DNA from: Candidatus Anderseniibacteriota bacterium
GTDB taxonomy: Bacteria > Patescibacteriota > Andersenbacteria > UBA10190
Reading direction: 5' to 3'
Assembly (NCBI GenBank): GCA_021414205.1
Contig: JAIOOW010000002.1
Coordinates: 279,062 to 340,170, forward strand
Length of the DNA: 61,109 bases
Positions 51,995-61,109 of the stretch are shown in pieces. Positions within the stretch are counted from its first letter, which is position 1; each line of letters begins with the position of its first letter. Made by a program: the position numbers and the translations under genes. The notes below the pieces were generated by a model. That model was not told the origin of the DNA. It was given only the letters and a program-made list of their open reading frames with translations, and did no database searches.

Positions 51995-52027
51995 AAAAAA
52001 AACCCGCCTTCCTGGCGGGTTTTTTAT
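51995..52027. terminator. bidirectional intrinsic terminator
   Basis: AAAAAAACCCGCC-ttcct-GGCGGGTTTTTTATT. Confidence 0.85.
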
Positions 52028-52635
52028 TACAAATGTTTTTCAATTCGCCTATCTGGAATAAACCACAACACTAAAACGAGTACGATAAACGCATCCGACA
52101 AAATCGGCCAATAAAACCCAGTTACTACCGCAAGAGCATAGCTAACTACCGACACTATTCCCTTTCTGCTACTTCGCAATTCTTGTTCTAATTTTTCTCG
52201 CTTACTCGCATGCTTTACTACCTGAGACTGAAGTAACGCGTATGATACTGCGCAGCACAGCAACACGGCAGCATACACAACAGTCGGCGCATGCTGAGCG
52301 TAATTTCGGCCTAACCAGCCAGTAGTAAACGGTATTAGTGAAAGCCAAAACAAGAGATTAAGATTCGCCCACATGATTCCGGCGCTAATATGCTTCGTTG
52401 CCCGTAAAAGATGGTGGTGATTATTCCAGTACGTCCCTATCGTGTGAAAACTGATTACATATGCAATACCAAGGGGTATAAGTGGCTGTAATGCGGTAAA
52501 CGTATGCGCCTCGGGTATATGAAGCTCCAAAACGGTAATAGTAATAATAATCGCCATAACCGCATCGGAAAACGCCTCCAGTCGGGCTGGGGTGAGCTCA
52601 TTGTGACTCGAAGTATCATCATGCTGCGTATTCAT
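52027..52635 (-). CDS. TMEM175 (DUF1211) family potassium channel-like protein
   Basis: RLEAFSDAVMAIIITITVLELHIP; FHTIGTYWNNHHHLLRATKHI...NLNLLFWLSLIPFTTGWLG. Confidence 0.93.
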   Translation of the reverse strand: MNTQHDDTSSHNELTPARLEAFSDAVMAIIITITVLELHIPEAHTFTALQPLIPLGIAYVISFHTIGTYWNNHHHLLRATKHISAGIMWANLNLLFWLSLIPFTTGWLGRNYAQHAPTVVYAAVLLCCAVSYALLQSQVVKHASKREKLEQELRSSRKGIVSVVSYALAVVTGFYWPILSDAFIVLVLVLWFIPDRRIEKHL

Positions 52636-52639
52636 TTTA

Positions 52640-53524
52640 TTATGGTAGCACAGTAAAAAATTCCGCCGGAAACGTAGGTGATTTTTCTAACCTGAAATCA
52701 GTATGAATAATGGCATACTCAAACTGAAAGTCACGCAATAATACTTCCGGAGAGGTAAAAAATAAGCACGTCGCAAGCGCATCCGCAAGGAGCCCGGTGT
52801 CTGCGACAACCCACAAAGCAATAATATGCTCTGGCGACGACAACGTCTTCGGATTCATCACATGATGGAACCTTCCCCATTTGCGCCTATTTGTTGCAGA
52901 GCCGCAAATGCTTTGATTACCAATATCAGCAATCCCGACAACTTTTTTACTATCAGCAGGATCCTCCAACCCTATGCGAACTTTTTTATTGTCAGTATCG
53001 CGATGAACAATATCGCCCCCGGCATTTATTAAAAACGAATCTATGCCATGCGAAACGAGCAAGTCAGCAATAATATCGACCAAGTATCCCTTGCCGCCAG
53101 CACCAACGTCTATAATAGCAGGCTGTTTCATACTGAGTACGGGATATTCATACTGCATGACATCCTCCCATGCAGGAACATTTCTCAACTGCTTTTCCTG
53201 AAATGAATAAGAACTATCATATCCGGCATCAGATAATACATTACCAATCAGTGGCGTAAACAAGCCGTTCGTAATATCGTAGAGCTTCTTATAAAGGCTC
53301 AACAACTTCCGAGCATCATCAGGCAACACATATTCTCCAGCATTTCGAGACATCGCCATCACAACAGAATCGTCCCTGAATCTTGAATATATTTTATCAA
53401 ATTCATCTATTCTGCGCAGTATGCTTGCCTGCAAATCGGCAGAAAAAGACTCATTGGAAATATCAATCTGCCAGTGCGTACCAATTGCTTCAAAAGAGAA
53501 GCTGCGATTTTCATGTTCTGCCAT
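52640..53524 (-). CDS. apbE: FAD:protein FMN transferase (ApbE)
   Basis: SRFRDDSVVMAMSRNAGEY, IDVGAGGKGYLVD, LINAGGDI, HHVMNPKT, LADALATCLFF. Confidence 0.92.
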   Translation of the reverse strand: MAEHENRSFSFEAIGTHWQIDISNESFSADLQASILRRIDEFDKIYSRFRDDSVVMAMSRNAGEYVLPDDARKLLSLYKKLYDITNGLFTPLIGNVLSDAGYDSSYSFQEKQLRNVPAWEDVMQYEYPVLSMKQPAIIDVGAGGKGYLVDIIADLLVSHGIDSFLINAGGDIVHRDTDNKKVRIGLEDPADSKKVVGIADIGNQSICGSATNRRKWGRFHHVMNPKTLSSPEHIIALWVVADTGLLADALATCLFFTSPEVLLRDFQFEYAIIHTDFRLEKSPTFPAEFFTVLP

Positions 53525-53546
53525 AGTGCAATGCTACACTGTATAC

Positions 53547-53717
53547 ATGGTTTCAAAAATACTTATCTGGATAGGAGTATTCATCGGATCTTCACTAGGA
53601 GGATTTATTCCAAGCCTGTTCGGAGCGGATTTATTATCATACTGGGGGCTTATTGGAAGCTCCGTAGGCGGCCTGCTCGGGATTTGGGCAGGAGCGAAAC
53701 TAAGCAATTACGTATAA
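53547..53717 (+). CDS. 56-aa glycine-zipper-like small membrane protein
   Basis: MVSKILIWIGVFIGSSLGGFIPSLFGADLLSYWGLIGSSVGGLLGIWAGAKLSNYV; TACACT 6 nt before ATG. Confidence 0.75.
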   Translation: MVSKILIWIGVFIGSSLGGFIPSLFGADLLSYWGLIGSSVGGLLGIWAGAKLSNYV

Positions 53718-53722
53718 ATACC

Positions 53723-53863
53723 CTACGAATTAAACAGATGCACGATGCTGTACGCCAATAGTCCGAATACGATAATAGCGATAACAATCCAAATCAAAAC
53801 CTCTTCAACCCAGTGCCAAAAAGAGAACACGTAATAATCTTTTTTCTTCTCACGCTTTGCCAT
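53723..53863 (-). CDS. 46-aa single-pass membrane microprotein (not in the ORF track)
   Basis: MAKREKKKDYYVFSFWHWVEEVLIWIVIAIIVFGLLAYSIVHLFNS*; overlaps the end of 53850..54734 by 14 nt. Confidence 0.6.
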   Translation of the reverse strand: MAKREKKKDYYVFSFWHWVEEVLIWIVIAIIVFGLLAYSIVHLFNS

Positions 53864-54734
53864 AAAAGGCTTCCTTCAATGCCGCTATATCGAACTTTTT
53901 CATTGCAAGAAATGCTTTCGTAACTCGCATCATTTTTTCCTTATCGCCACTTGCCATCATTTCACCCATAACAGTAGGTACGATTTGCCACGATACGCCA
54001 TATTTGTCTTTCAGCCATCCGCACTGCTCAGATTCAGGCACTGCAGATAGTTTTTCCCAATAGTAATCAATCTCCTGCTGATCAGCACAATGCACAATAA
54101 ACGAGAATGCTTCATTGAACGTAAACTGGTGCGGCCCGGAACTGTCCATTGCCATAAAATTCTCGCCATTCAATGTAAATCGAGAATGCTTGATGAAGCC
54201 TTCCTGATCGCCTTCGTCCTTTTCGTATGGCACCAGCATTTCTGTTTTTGAATTCGGGAAAATATTTGTATAAAACTCAATAGCTTCCTTTGTTTTTCCC
54301 GCCTTGTCTTGAGTGAACATCATGAGCGGAGTAATTTTTTGTTCCATTTTATGATTATCGCTCCATGACAACTGCCAGGTAAGCCCGTATGTATCTTGCA
54401 GCCATCCATATTTATGCGCCCACGGATACGTATCGTAATCCATAAGTGCCTTGCCGCCGTCAATGAGCGCATCCCAAGTCGCCTTGATATCTGCTTCATT
54501 ATCAAATACAACGAACAATGATATGGCTGGGTTGAGCTTAAAATAAGGCCCTGCGCTTATAGCCATAAATGGCTGTCCTGCCATAGTAAAATTCACGATA
54601 TCAGAATCCCCCGACGGGGTGCCTGTAATGGTTGTAGCATTCGTAATCTTCGAATCAGGAAACAACGAGATATACAATGCCGCTGCCTCTTTTGCTTCTT
54701 TATCAAACCAAAGATGTGGCGTTATGTTTTGCAT
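53850..54734 (-). CDS. tandem VOC (PhnB/3-demethylubiquinone methyltransferase-like) protein
   Basis: ITPHLWFDKEAKEAAALYISLFPDSKITN; ITPLMMFTQDKAGKTKEAIEFYTNIFPNS; WQIVPT. Confidence 0.93.
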   Translation of the reverse strand: MQNITPHLWFDKEAKEAAALYISLFPDSKITNATTITGTPSGDSDIVNFTMAGQPFMAISAGPYFKLNPAISLFVVFDNEADIKATWDALIDGGKALMDYDTYPWAHKYGWLQDTYGLTWQLSWSDNHKMEQKITPLMMFTQDKAGKTKEAIEFYTNIFPNSKTEMLVPYEKDEGDQEGFIKHSRFTLNGENFMAMDSSGPHQFTFNEAFSFIVHCADQQEIDYYWEKLSAVPESEQCGWLKDKYGVSWQIVPTVMGEMMASGDKEKMMRVTKAFLAMKKFDIAALKEAFYGKA

Positions 54735-54837
54735 ACTGATTTATATATAAAAAGTAATCTTAATGTAATACTACCTGAAAATAAAAATTCCTCACATCGG
54801 GCGCAAATTGCAGCCGTGCGAGGAGTAGGCCTCAGAG

Positions 54838-55530
54838 TTAAAATTTCTGAGGTTCAGGAATGGGGTTGGTTAAGTATTGAGCAAGCTCTTCTTGCAATTG
54901 CTCAATAGTTTTGTCGTTGCTACTTACAATCACGCCATTGTATAGGCCCGACTGACGATAGCGGAGCTGGTTCTGATAAAAGCCCGCAACACGATCCTCC
55001 ACTTCCTCTGATGGGATGTTTGAACGATTGATAATTCGCTGCCGAACTGTCTCTTTGCAATCACACACTACAAGCAGCTTAAGAACGCGTTTATCACGCT
55101 CCTGCATAAACTTTTCCAAGTCCGGCACCTTGTCATGCACGAGGTGCATAATCGACGGAACTTCTTGCAGAATCGCCCGTTCGAGATCCACCCTTCTGGT
55201 TGCATATCGATCGTGGCCTGCGTTTTGTGGTCGCCTCTGACCCTGCACCGACCATAAGAAGTGGCCGTTGAACAGCAACGTATTAAACTCGCGATCCGTA
55301 AGGAATTCATACTCCTCATCCTGTCCCGGTCCTCGTGATTCGCGAGTAGTGCAACTTTTGATCAACGCAGTGCCAGGAGAAAGCCCCTGAAGCGCCTTCA
55401 CCAAAAAATTCTTTCCGGTTCCAGAGTTTCCCGAAACGCTAATGAGATGGATATCAGAATGAATCACCAAGGATTCACTATGCTCCATACAGCCAGTAAG
55501 GCTATGAGAAGGAACCACAGCCGAAATCAT
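54838..55530 (-). CDS. guanylate-kinase-fold protein with altered P-loop
   Basis: HLISVSGNSGTGKNFLVKAL; SCTTRESRGPGQDEEYEFLTDREFNTLLFNGHFLW; AGGAG SD 8 nt before ATG at 55530. Confidence 0.75.
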   Translation of the reverse strand: MISAVVPSHSLTGCMEHSESLVIHSDIHLISVSGNSGTGKNFLVKALQGLSPGTALIKSCTTRESRGPGQDEEYEFLTDREFNTLLFNGHFLWSVQGQRRPQNAGHDRYATRRVDLERAILQEVPSIMHLVHDKVPDLEKFMQERDKRVLKLLVVCDCKETVRQRIINRSNIPSEEVEDRVAGFYQNQLRYRQSGLYNGVIVSSNDKTIEQLQEELAQYLTNPIPEPQKF

Positions 55531-55630
55531 CGTAACATCTCCTATTTTCCGTTGGGTAAAGAACTCCTGAAACAACCGCCTGAAACATTCTATGCAATGA
55601 CAGAAAAAAAGCAATAGTCGATTTTTACGC

Positions 55631-58600
55631 TTATTTCTGCAAACGCGCCTCTATCTTTATAGCCTGACGATAATACAGAATTGGAATTAATCCGAGCGTC
55701 AAAATTGTCGAAAATACCAAGCCTGTAAGAATAGTTAATGCTAAGTCGCGGAAGAATGCATCCACCCATACAAGCGGAATAATACCCAAACCTGTCGTTG
55801 TAGTCGTAAGCAGGATCGGTCGGAGTCGAGACGCTGCACTATCGCGCACCGCCTCTCGAATAGATTTTCCTTCTTCGCGCGCGCTGTTCATGCGATCTAC
55901 TAATAAAATAGCGTTCTTTACAACGATACCCGTTAAGCTCACGAGCCCAATAAATGCCGCAAAGTTGAGCTCTCCGCGCAAAATAACTAATCCAAACAGC
56001 ACGCCGATAAGCGCAAGCGGAATAGATAAGAACATAATGAACGGCTGACGATACGAATTAAATTCAACAACCATAATCATTAAAATCAGCACCACTGCAA
56101 TGCCCATCGATGCATATAATTGGGTAAACGTTTCTTGCGTCTGCTGCTGTTCTCCACCGAATGTAACAACATATCCATCAGGAATATTCATTTCAGAAAT
56201 TTTTTGCTGAAGCTCTTTAGTAATTTGATTGGCATTGGCTCCGTTTGCCACATCAGCAGTTATAGATACCGTTCGCTTGCCATCCAAATGACGAATAATA
56301 TCAATGGATGTTGCAAGCGTGGGAGATACCACCTGCTGCAGCGTAATCGTAGCGCCGCTAGGGGTCGTAATGGGCAATTGCAACAACTCATCAATACTGT
56401 TTTTTGTATCCTTTTGCGCAGATAATCGAACAGAAATCTTATCTCCGTTACTATCCAAGAAATTAGTAGCTTCAATACCATACACTACCGTCCGCATCGT
56501 TTGCGCAATATCGGTTGCAGTTAGCCCATATGAAGCAAGCGCATCGCGATTAAGCGATAAATTGAATTGCCCAGCACTATTTTTAAGATCACGGTCAACG
56601 TTTGTAGTTCCTGATATTCCAGACAACACTTTCATGATTGCAGTAGATTGCTCATCAAGTACATCCAATTCTGCCCCTTTTAAGTGAACCTCTATCGGAG
56701 CAGATGTAGGCGGACCTGAAGAAATTTCTGCAATCGTAACTTTTCCATCAGAAACACTTTGTAAGCTCTTGCGTAATTCATCAGAAATTTCTGCAGAAGA
56801 ATGCTTTCTATTTTTATACAAGTTCAATGAAAACGACCCAAGCGATTCGCTTGAAGATCCTCCGCCCAAATCAGCGCTCGTAGACGATCCAACGTTGAAT
56901 ACCGCGCTTTCAATTTCATCTTGCTGCAGTACAATATCCTCAACTTCTTGCATCACATGAGCCGTCGCGTCTTTTGTCGAACCAGGAGCAAGCTCCACGT
57001 TACCAATAACGTAATCAGTATCTGCTGCGGGAAACAACCCCGTTTTCAAAAGACCGGTAAACGGCAAGCTCAATCCCACGACCATCAACACAACCAACCC
57101 TACAATAAATTTATTTTGAAATGACCGGTTTTGGAGTGCGCTATCAATCGTGCGCGTATACCATGCGGAAAGAATTAAAAACTTTTTTGTAAACCATCGC
57201 TCTTCTTTCCGTTCTTTTTGCACTGCGAAAAATCGTACTGCAACTGCTGGCAATAAGGCGACTGCCACAAACAAAGATGATAACAGAGTAGCTGTAAGTA
57301 CGATTGGGATTGTTCTCAAAAATTGACCGATAATTCCAGAAACCAACAACATCGGGAAAAATGCAGATACAGTAGTAAGTGTTCCCGCAGTAAGTGGCTT
57401 GAAGAATTCAGATACGATATATCCTGCATGGTCAGCAAGGGGCAAGTCGCTTTTCCGTGAATATATTCCGTCGATAATAACAATAGCGTCATCCACTAAT
57501 AACCCGAGCGCTAAAATGAGCGCGAATAATGAAATGCTATTTAATGTCGTACCGTTCCACCCAAAGAAAATAAAGGATATAAACAAGGTGAATGGCACAG
57601 CAAGCGAAGCTAGAAGCGCTTCTCTCCACCCTAAGTAGAGCCACAATACGCAAAATACAATAGCCAGAGTTTCCAACCCAGCATCCCCAACATCGCGGAG
57701 AGATTTCCGAATTTCGTCCGCATTATCTGCAAATGAAGACACTTTCAAATCAGCTGGAAGAAGCTGCTGTTTTTGCATGTCCGCAATTTTTGCGTGCACC
57801 GCATCTACAATAGCAATAATGTTTCCTCCGGATTTTTTACGGATTGCAATACTGACCGCCTCAGTACTTTTCTGCCCGTTCACGCTAATTCGAGACTCGC
57901 TTGAAATATCCGACAACTCCTGTGCAACTGTTGCAATTTGAGATAATGGCACAACTGCTCCACTCTGAATTTTAATTGGAATATTCGCAACATCAGAGAT
58001 AGATTGGTATTTTCCCACTAAACGCAACTCATAACCGAATGACCCAGTCGTAACTGAGCCAAATGGAGCATTAATATTATTCGCACGGATTGCCTGAGCA
58101 ATTTGCCCGATACTCACCCCATAACTCTTCAGTACTTGAGGCTCTACTTTAATACCAATCTCCTCAGTGCGTTCTCCAATAATATCCGCGTGAGAAACTT
58201 GCGGAATCGTCGCAATCTGGTCCGCAATTTGCTTTGCATACAATGACAGAATTCGCGTATCCGTGATGCCGCTTAATCCCAACGTAAGAATCGACTGATC
58301 ATTAAAATTTAATTCAATAACAGAGGGACGCTCCGATTCAGAAGGCAGCGCCGTAACGGCGTCGACTGCCTCTCGCAATTTCCGTACCGCCTCGGTTTGA
58401 TTTTGATCTGCATTATATTCCACCGTAATACTGGAAAGTCCAAGCTGAGAACTCGATGTAATTTTACTTACTCCATCCAAGTTTTTAATATCATCCTCAA
58501 TAGGGGTCGTGATCAATTCCTCCACATCGCGCGCAGAAGATCCGGGATACGCAGTAACAATAAGCGCAATCGGCACTTTGATTTCCGGACTTGCTTCGCG

Positions 58601-58702
58601 AGGCAGATTAATCGCCGTATAAGTGCCGTAAATGCCCAGCGCAATAATAATAAGAAATGTAACCCGATATGAACGGATAAAATACGAAAGAATCTTGCTC
58701 AT
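55631..58702 (-). CDS. RND efflux permease (AcrB/MMPL-type HAE family)
   Basis: 1023 aa; NLPREASPEIKVPIALIVTAYPGSSARDVEELIT, ALGLLVDDAIVIIDG, GIVVKNAILLVDRMN. Confidence 0.97.
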   Translation of the reverse strand: MSKILSYFIRSYRVTFLIIIALGIYGTYTAINLPREASPEIKVPIALIVTAYPGSSARDVEELITTPIEDDIKNLDGVSKITSSSQLGLSSITVEYNADQNQTEAVRKLREAVDAVTALPSESERPSVIELNFNDQSILTLGLSGITDTRILSLYAKQIADQIATIPQVSHADIIGERTEEIGIKVEPQVLKSYGVSIGQIAQAIRANNINAPFGSVTTGSFGYELRLVGKYQSISDVANIPIKIQSGAVVPLSQIATVAQELSDISSESRISVNGQKSTEAVSIAIRKKSGGNIIAIVDAVHAKIADMQKQQLLPADLKVSSFADNADEIRKSLRDVGDAGLETLAIVFCVLWLYLGWREALLASLAVPFTLFISFIFFGWNGTTLNSISLFALILALGLLVDDAIVIIDGIYSRKSDLPLADHAGYIVSEFFKPLTAGTLTTVSAFFPMLLVSGIIGQFLRTIPIVLTATLLSSLFVAVALLPAVAVRFFAVQKERKEERWFTKKFLILSAWYTRTIDSALQNRSFQNKFIVGLVVLMVVGLSLPFTGLLKTGLFPAADTDYVIGNVELAPGSTKDATAHVMQEVEDIVLQQDEIESAVFNVGSSTSADLGGGSSSESLGSFSLNLYKNRKHSSAEISDELRKSLQSVSDGKVTIAEISSGPPTSAPIEVHLKGAELDVLDEQSTAIMKVLSGISGTTNVDRDLKNSAGQFNLSLNRDALASYGLTATDIAQTMRTVVYGIEATNFLDSNGDKISVRLSAQKDTKNSIDELLQLPITTPSGATITLQQVVSPTLATSIDIIRHLDGKRTVSITADVANGANANQITKELQQKISEMNIPDGYVVTFGGEQQQTQETFTQLYASMGIAVVLILMIMVVEFNSYRQPFIMFLSIPLALIGVLFGLVILRGELNFAAFIGLVSLTGIVVKNAILLVDRMNSAREEGKSIREAVRDSAASRLRPILLTTTTTGLGIIPLVWVDAFFRDLALTILTGLVFSTILTLGLIPILYYRQAIKIEARLQK

Positions 58703-58705
58703 AAC

Positions 58706-60076
58706 CTAAGAATTACTCTCAACACTTACATGATCGCCATCACGAAGCGTTCGATTACCTGAAGTTATAACTACGGCCGAGGCAGGAAGATCCACGCTAC
58801 CTTCAACATAATTATTATAATAATGAATAGGCGTGAACGCGCGCTCTCTTACTACTCCGTCTTGCACCGTAAGAACCACAGCTCCGCTTTGGCGAACATT
58901 GACTGCATTCAGAGGAATAAATACCGTGCCAACCTGTTGTACACTCATTGGTAATTTTACCGTTACTGTACTATGCGCTTGAACTGCTCCCACAAGCGTA
59001 ATATTCACTTGCCACAATGCCGTATCGGACCCAGCACTGGATGAAAGTGCCGAGATTGTCCCAACCTGCTTTTCCCCATCAACAATCACATCAAGCAATT
59101 GCCCGACATACAAGTCCTTACGAGCTCCAGCTGGAACAAATACGGTAGCAGTAGCATTATTGCCACCGAATACTTCTCCAACTATATCACCCGGATGAAC
59201 GAAATCTCCCACCTGGACACTCAACCGAGAAACCTCTCCTGCAAGAGGGGCAGTTACGCGCATTAGCTTCACTTGTTCGGCCGCCGATCGAAGCTGTGCC
59301 TCAAGACCGGCTTTCTGACTAGCCAAACTTGCAAGTGTCTGATTTTTTGCAATCGTTGCACCAGCTAAATTTTGCTGCGCCTGCTTTACACCGTCTACTG
59401 TTTGTCGATTCGCAAGACGCTCTGCTAGCAACGCTTGGGTTGCGGCAAGTTTTGCAGCATCAACACCCACGTTTGCAGATCGAATAAGAAAATCATCCCC
59501 AGCATCAAGGGCCTTATCTCGAGCAACCTCTGCTTGGTTAATGCCATTCGTCGCAATATCCCTATTCTTTGATTGAATTGCGGCTGTAATAGTTGAGCCA
59601 GCTTTTGCTGCATTCAACGAATTCGTAGCAAGAGTAATAGAACTATTTAAGGACGCCTCTGTTTGCGCCTGAATATCATTAAATAAGCCAAGTAATATTG
59701 ATGCATTTTCTTCTTGTACGCGCGCAGGATTCGCCTCTACTCCTCCGTCGATATCAACAACAATTGCTCCCGCACGAACATGCGAGCCAAGCTCTCCATA
59801 AATTGCTGTCACCCTACCCCCTAATCGCGCAATAAGCGGAGCACTATTTGCTAACTGTACGCTCGTAACAGTATCGATCGTTGCAGCTTTTGAAAGCGCA
59901 TCCAAAGTTTGAGCTTGAACCTTTGGTTCTGGGGAAGCAACTACTTGAGTAGGAGCTGTTTTTCCTCCACGCAAAGCAATTAAAACAATCAATATAATAG
60001 CAATAACAATCAGTGCTATATACGTAATGCCTTTATACGGCCATTTTTTCCATGTATTTGAGAGATAATTGAACAT
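58706..60076 (-). CDS. RND efflux periplasmic adaptor (HlyD family)
   Basis: N-terminal TM, lipoyl-like halves and coiled coil; adjacent to the RND permease. Confidence 0.92.
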   Translation of the reverse strand: MFNYLSNTWKKWPYKGITYIALIVIAIILIVLIALRGGKTAPTQVVASPEPKVQAQTLDALSKAATIDTVTSVQLANSAPLIARLGGRVTAIYGELGSHVRAGAIVVDIDGGVEANPARVQEENASILLGLFNDIQAQTEASLNSSITLATNSLNAAKAGSTITAAIQSKNRDIATNGINQAEVARDKALDAGDDFLIRSANVGVDAAKLAATQALLAERLANRQTVDGVKQAQQNLAGATIAKNQTLASLASQKAGLEAQLRSAAEQVKLMRVTAPLAGEVSRLSVQVGDFVHPGDIVGEVFGGNNATATVFVPAGARKDLYVGQLLDVIVDGEKQVGTISALSSSAGSDTALWQVNITLVGAVQAHSTVTVKLPMSVQQVGTVFIPLNAVNVRQSGAVVLTVQDGVVRERAFTPIHYYNNYVEGSVDLPASAVVITSGNRTLRDGDHVSVESNS

Positions 60077-60126
60077 AACGTATTACTATAATACGAATAT
60101 TACACTTTGTCCAATTATGACTAGCC

Positions 60127-60408
60127 TTATCGCTTCGATACAAGACGCTTTGCTTCAAGCCCAATAACAATCGCAATAAGCAAGCTAATTCCTCCCGTTA
60201 TTAATGCCGGGTACGTAAACCCCTGCACATGCGCCAATGCAAAAAATATGCTGAAAATTCCTCCAATAATCCCAAGCAACCCAAGAACTCCACTTGCAAT
60301 CATTAATGCGACTCCGATAGCAATGTCGCGCGCCCGATCCACCATTTTTCGCTGCGCGACAAGCTTGGAGGCAACTAGAGCCAATACCATTTTTCTAAGA
60401 ACGGTCAT
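60127..60408 (-). CDS. holin-X/DUF1469-like small membrane protein
   Basis: Two TMs, 93 aa, resembles the phage holin superfamily III/DUF1469 pattern. Confidence 0.5.
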   Translation of the reverse strand: MTVLRKMVLALVASKLVAQRKMVDRARDIAIGVALMIASGVLGLLGIIGGIFSIFFALAHVQGFTYPALITGGISLLIAIVIGLEAKRLVSKR

Positions 60409-60702
60409 TTATTTTTTTGAAGTAATCTGAGAAAGCAATGCGCCGAGCACAAGCCCTACAATAGAAACTCCGGCAACCACCGCCCATGGATTTTCGTGAA
60501 CGTATTCATCCGCAACCTTCACCTGCTTTTTTGCCTCCTTTGCTGTATCGGCAACAGCTGCATGGACCTCTTTCATGGCGCCATCTTTATATTCCTCTAG
60601 TCGCTCCGTAGACATTTCGGTTAATTCAGCGATTTGGCTTCCCAATTCCTGAAACTCTTTCGTAATACTCTCTAGTTTTTTTGTGATTTGATCGTTTGTC
60701 AT
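60409..60702 (-). CDS. ElaB/YqjD/DUF883-like membrane-anchored protein
   Basis: Helical N-terminus, ADEYVHENPWAVVAGVSIVGLVLGALLS C-terminal anchor. Confidence 0.85.
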   Translation of the reverse strand: MTNDQITKKLESITKEFQELGSQIAELTEMSTERLEEYKDGAMKEVHAAVADTAKEAKKQVKVADEYVHENPWAVVAGVSIVGLVLGALLSQITSKK

Positions 60703-60776
60703 AGGTAATATGGTTATGTTCTTAATTTGTTCTCAACCATCTACTATACGGCGCGCATCTCACAATAGCAATAGTA

Positions 60777-61025
60777 TTATCTTCTGATAAATTTCAATAC
60801 TGCCAGCAGCACGCATGCACCCAACAATGACACCAAAAAGCCATAAATACTAAACCCAGTAGAAGTGTCCCCACCAATCAATCCCATAATCCATCCGCCG
60901 ATCACCGCCCCTACGATACCGACGACGATATTCAATATAATACCCTGTTGGCCATCCGTCCCCATAATAAGGGACGCGACCCATCCAACTATTCCTCCGA
61001 AGATGATTGTGAAAATAATTCCCAT
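60777..61025 (-). CDS. GlsB/YeaQ/YmgE family stress-response membrane protein
   Basis: IIFTIIFGGIVGWVASLIMGTDGQQGIILNIVVGIVGAVIGGWIMGLIGG. Confidence 0.93.
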   Translation of the reverse strand: MGIIFTIIFGGIVGWVASLIMGTDGQQGIILNIVVGIVGAVIGGWIMGLIGGDTSTGFSIYGFLVSLLGACVLLAVLKFIRR

Positions 61026-61109
61026 AGCGTTATAGAGTTATTAAAAATAAATTTATTCTTCTTCGTTCATTTTCTCCGCAGCCTCAGGAGTTGATACAGT
61101 CTTTCCCAT

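Overview
The 61-kb window is bacterial and looks like a compact Patescibacteria/CPR-type genome. That placement is inferred from gene content and architecture only. UGA reads as stop throughout, and I found no tRNA, rRNA, CRISPR array or transposase.

Recognisable modules:
- MacA/MacB-like exporter.
- ccdA / DipZ-like thioredoxin / msrA run, plus msrB and a peroxiredoxin.
- OmpR-type two-component system.
- Mini flavin electron-transfer set: NqrB/RnfD-FNR fusion, an FMN-binding protein, and a distant ApbE.
- Two ABC exporters, a class A PBP, a pyruvate kinase lacking its C-domain, enolase, an ATP-grasp protein, a SWIB protein and an RND efflux pair.

Main observation: two gene-expression dialects are interleaved.
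- Many core genes have a -10-like hexamer ending exactly 6 nt (range 5-10) before the start codon, which implies leaderless mRNAs.
- A second class consists mostly of orphan, monocistronic genes. These have TTGACA-type promoters, 40-90 nt leaders, good Shine-Dalgarno sites and private intrinsic terminators, several of which belong to one recurring terminator/tail family.
- The second class includes two divergent guanylate-kinase-fold proteins with altered P-loops and a protein whose C-terminus resembles the sigma-54 activator-interacting motif.

Product calls come from reading the protein sequences. No database search was run.
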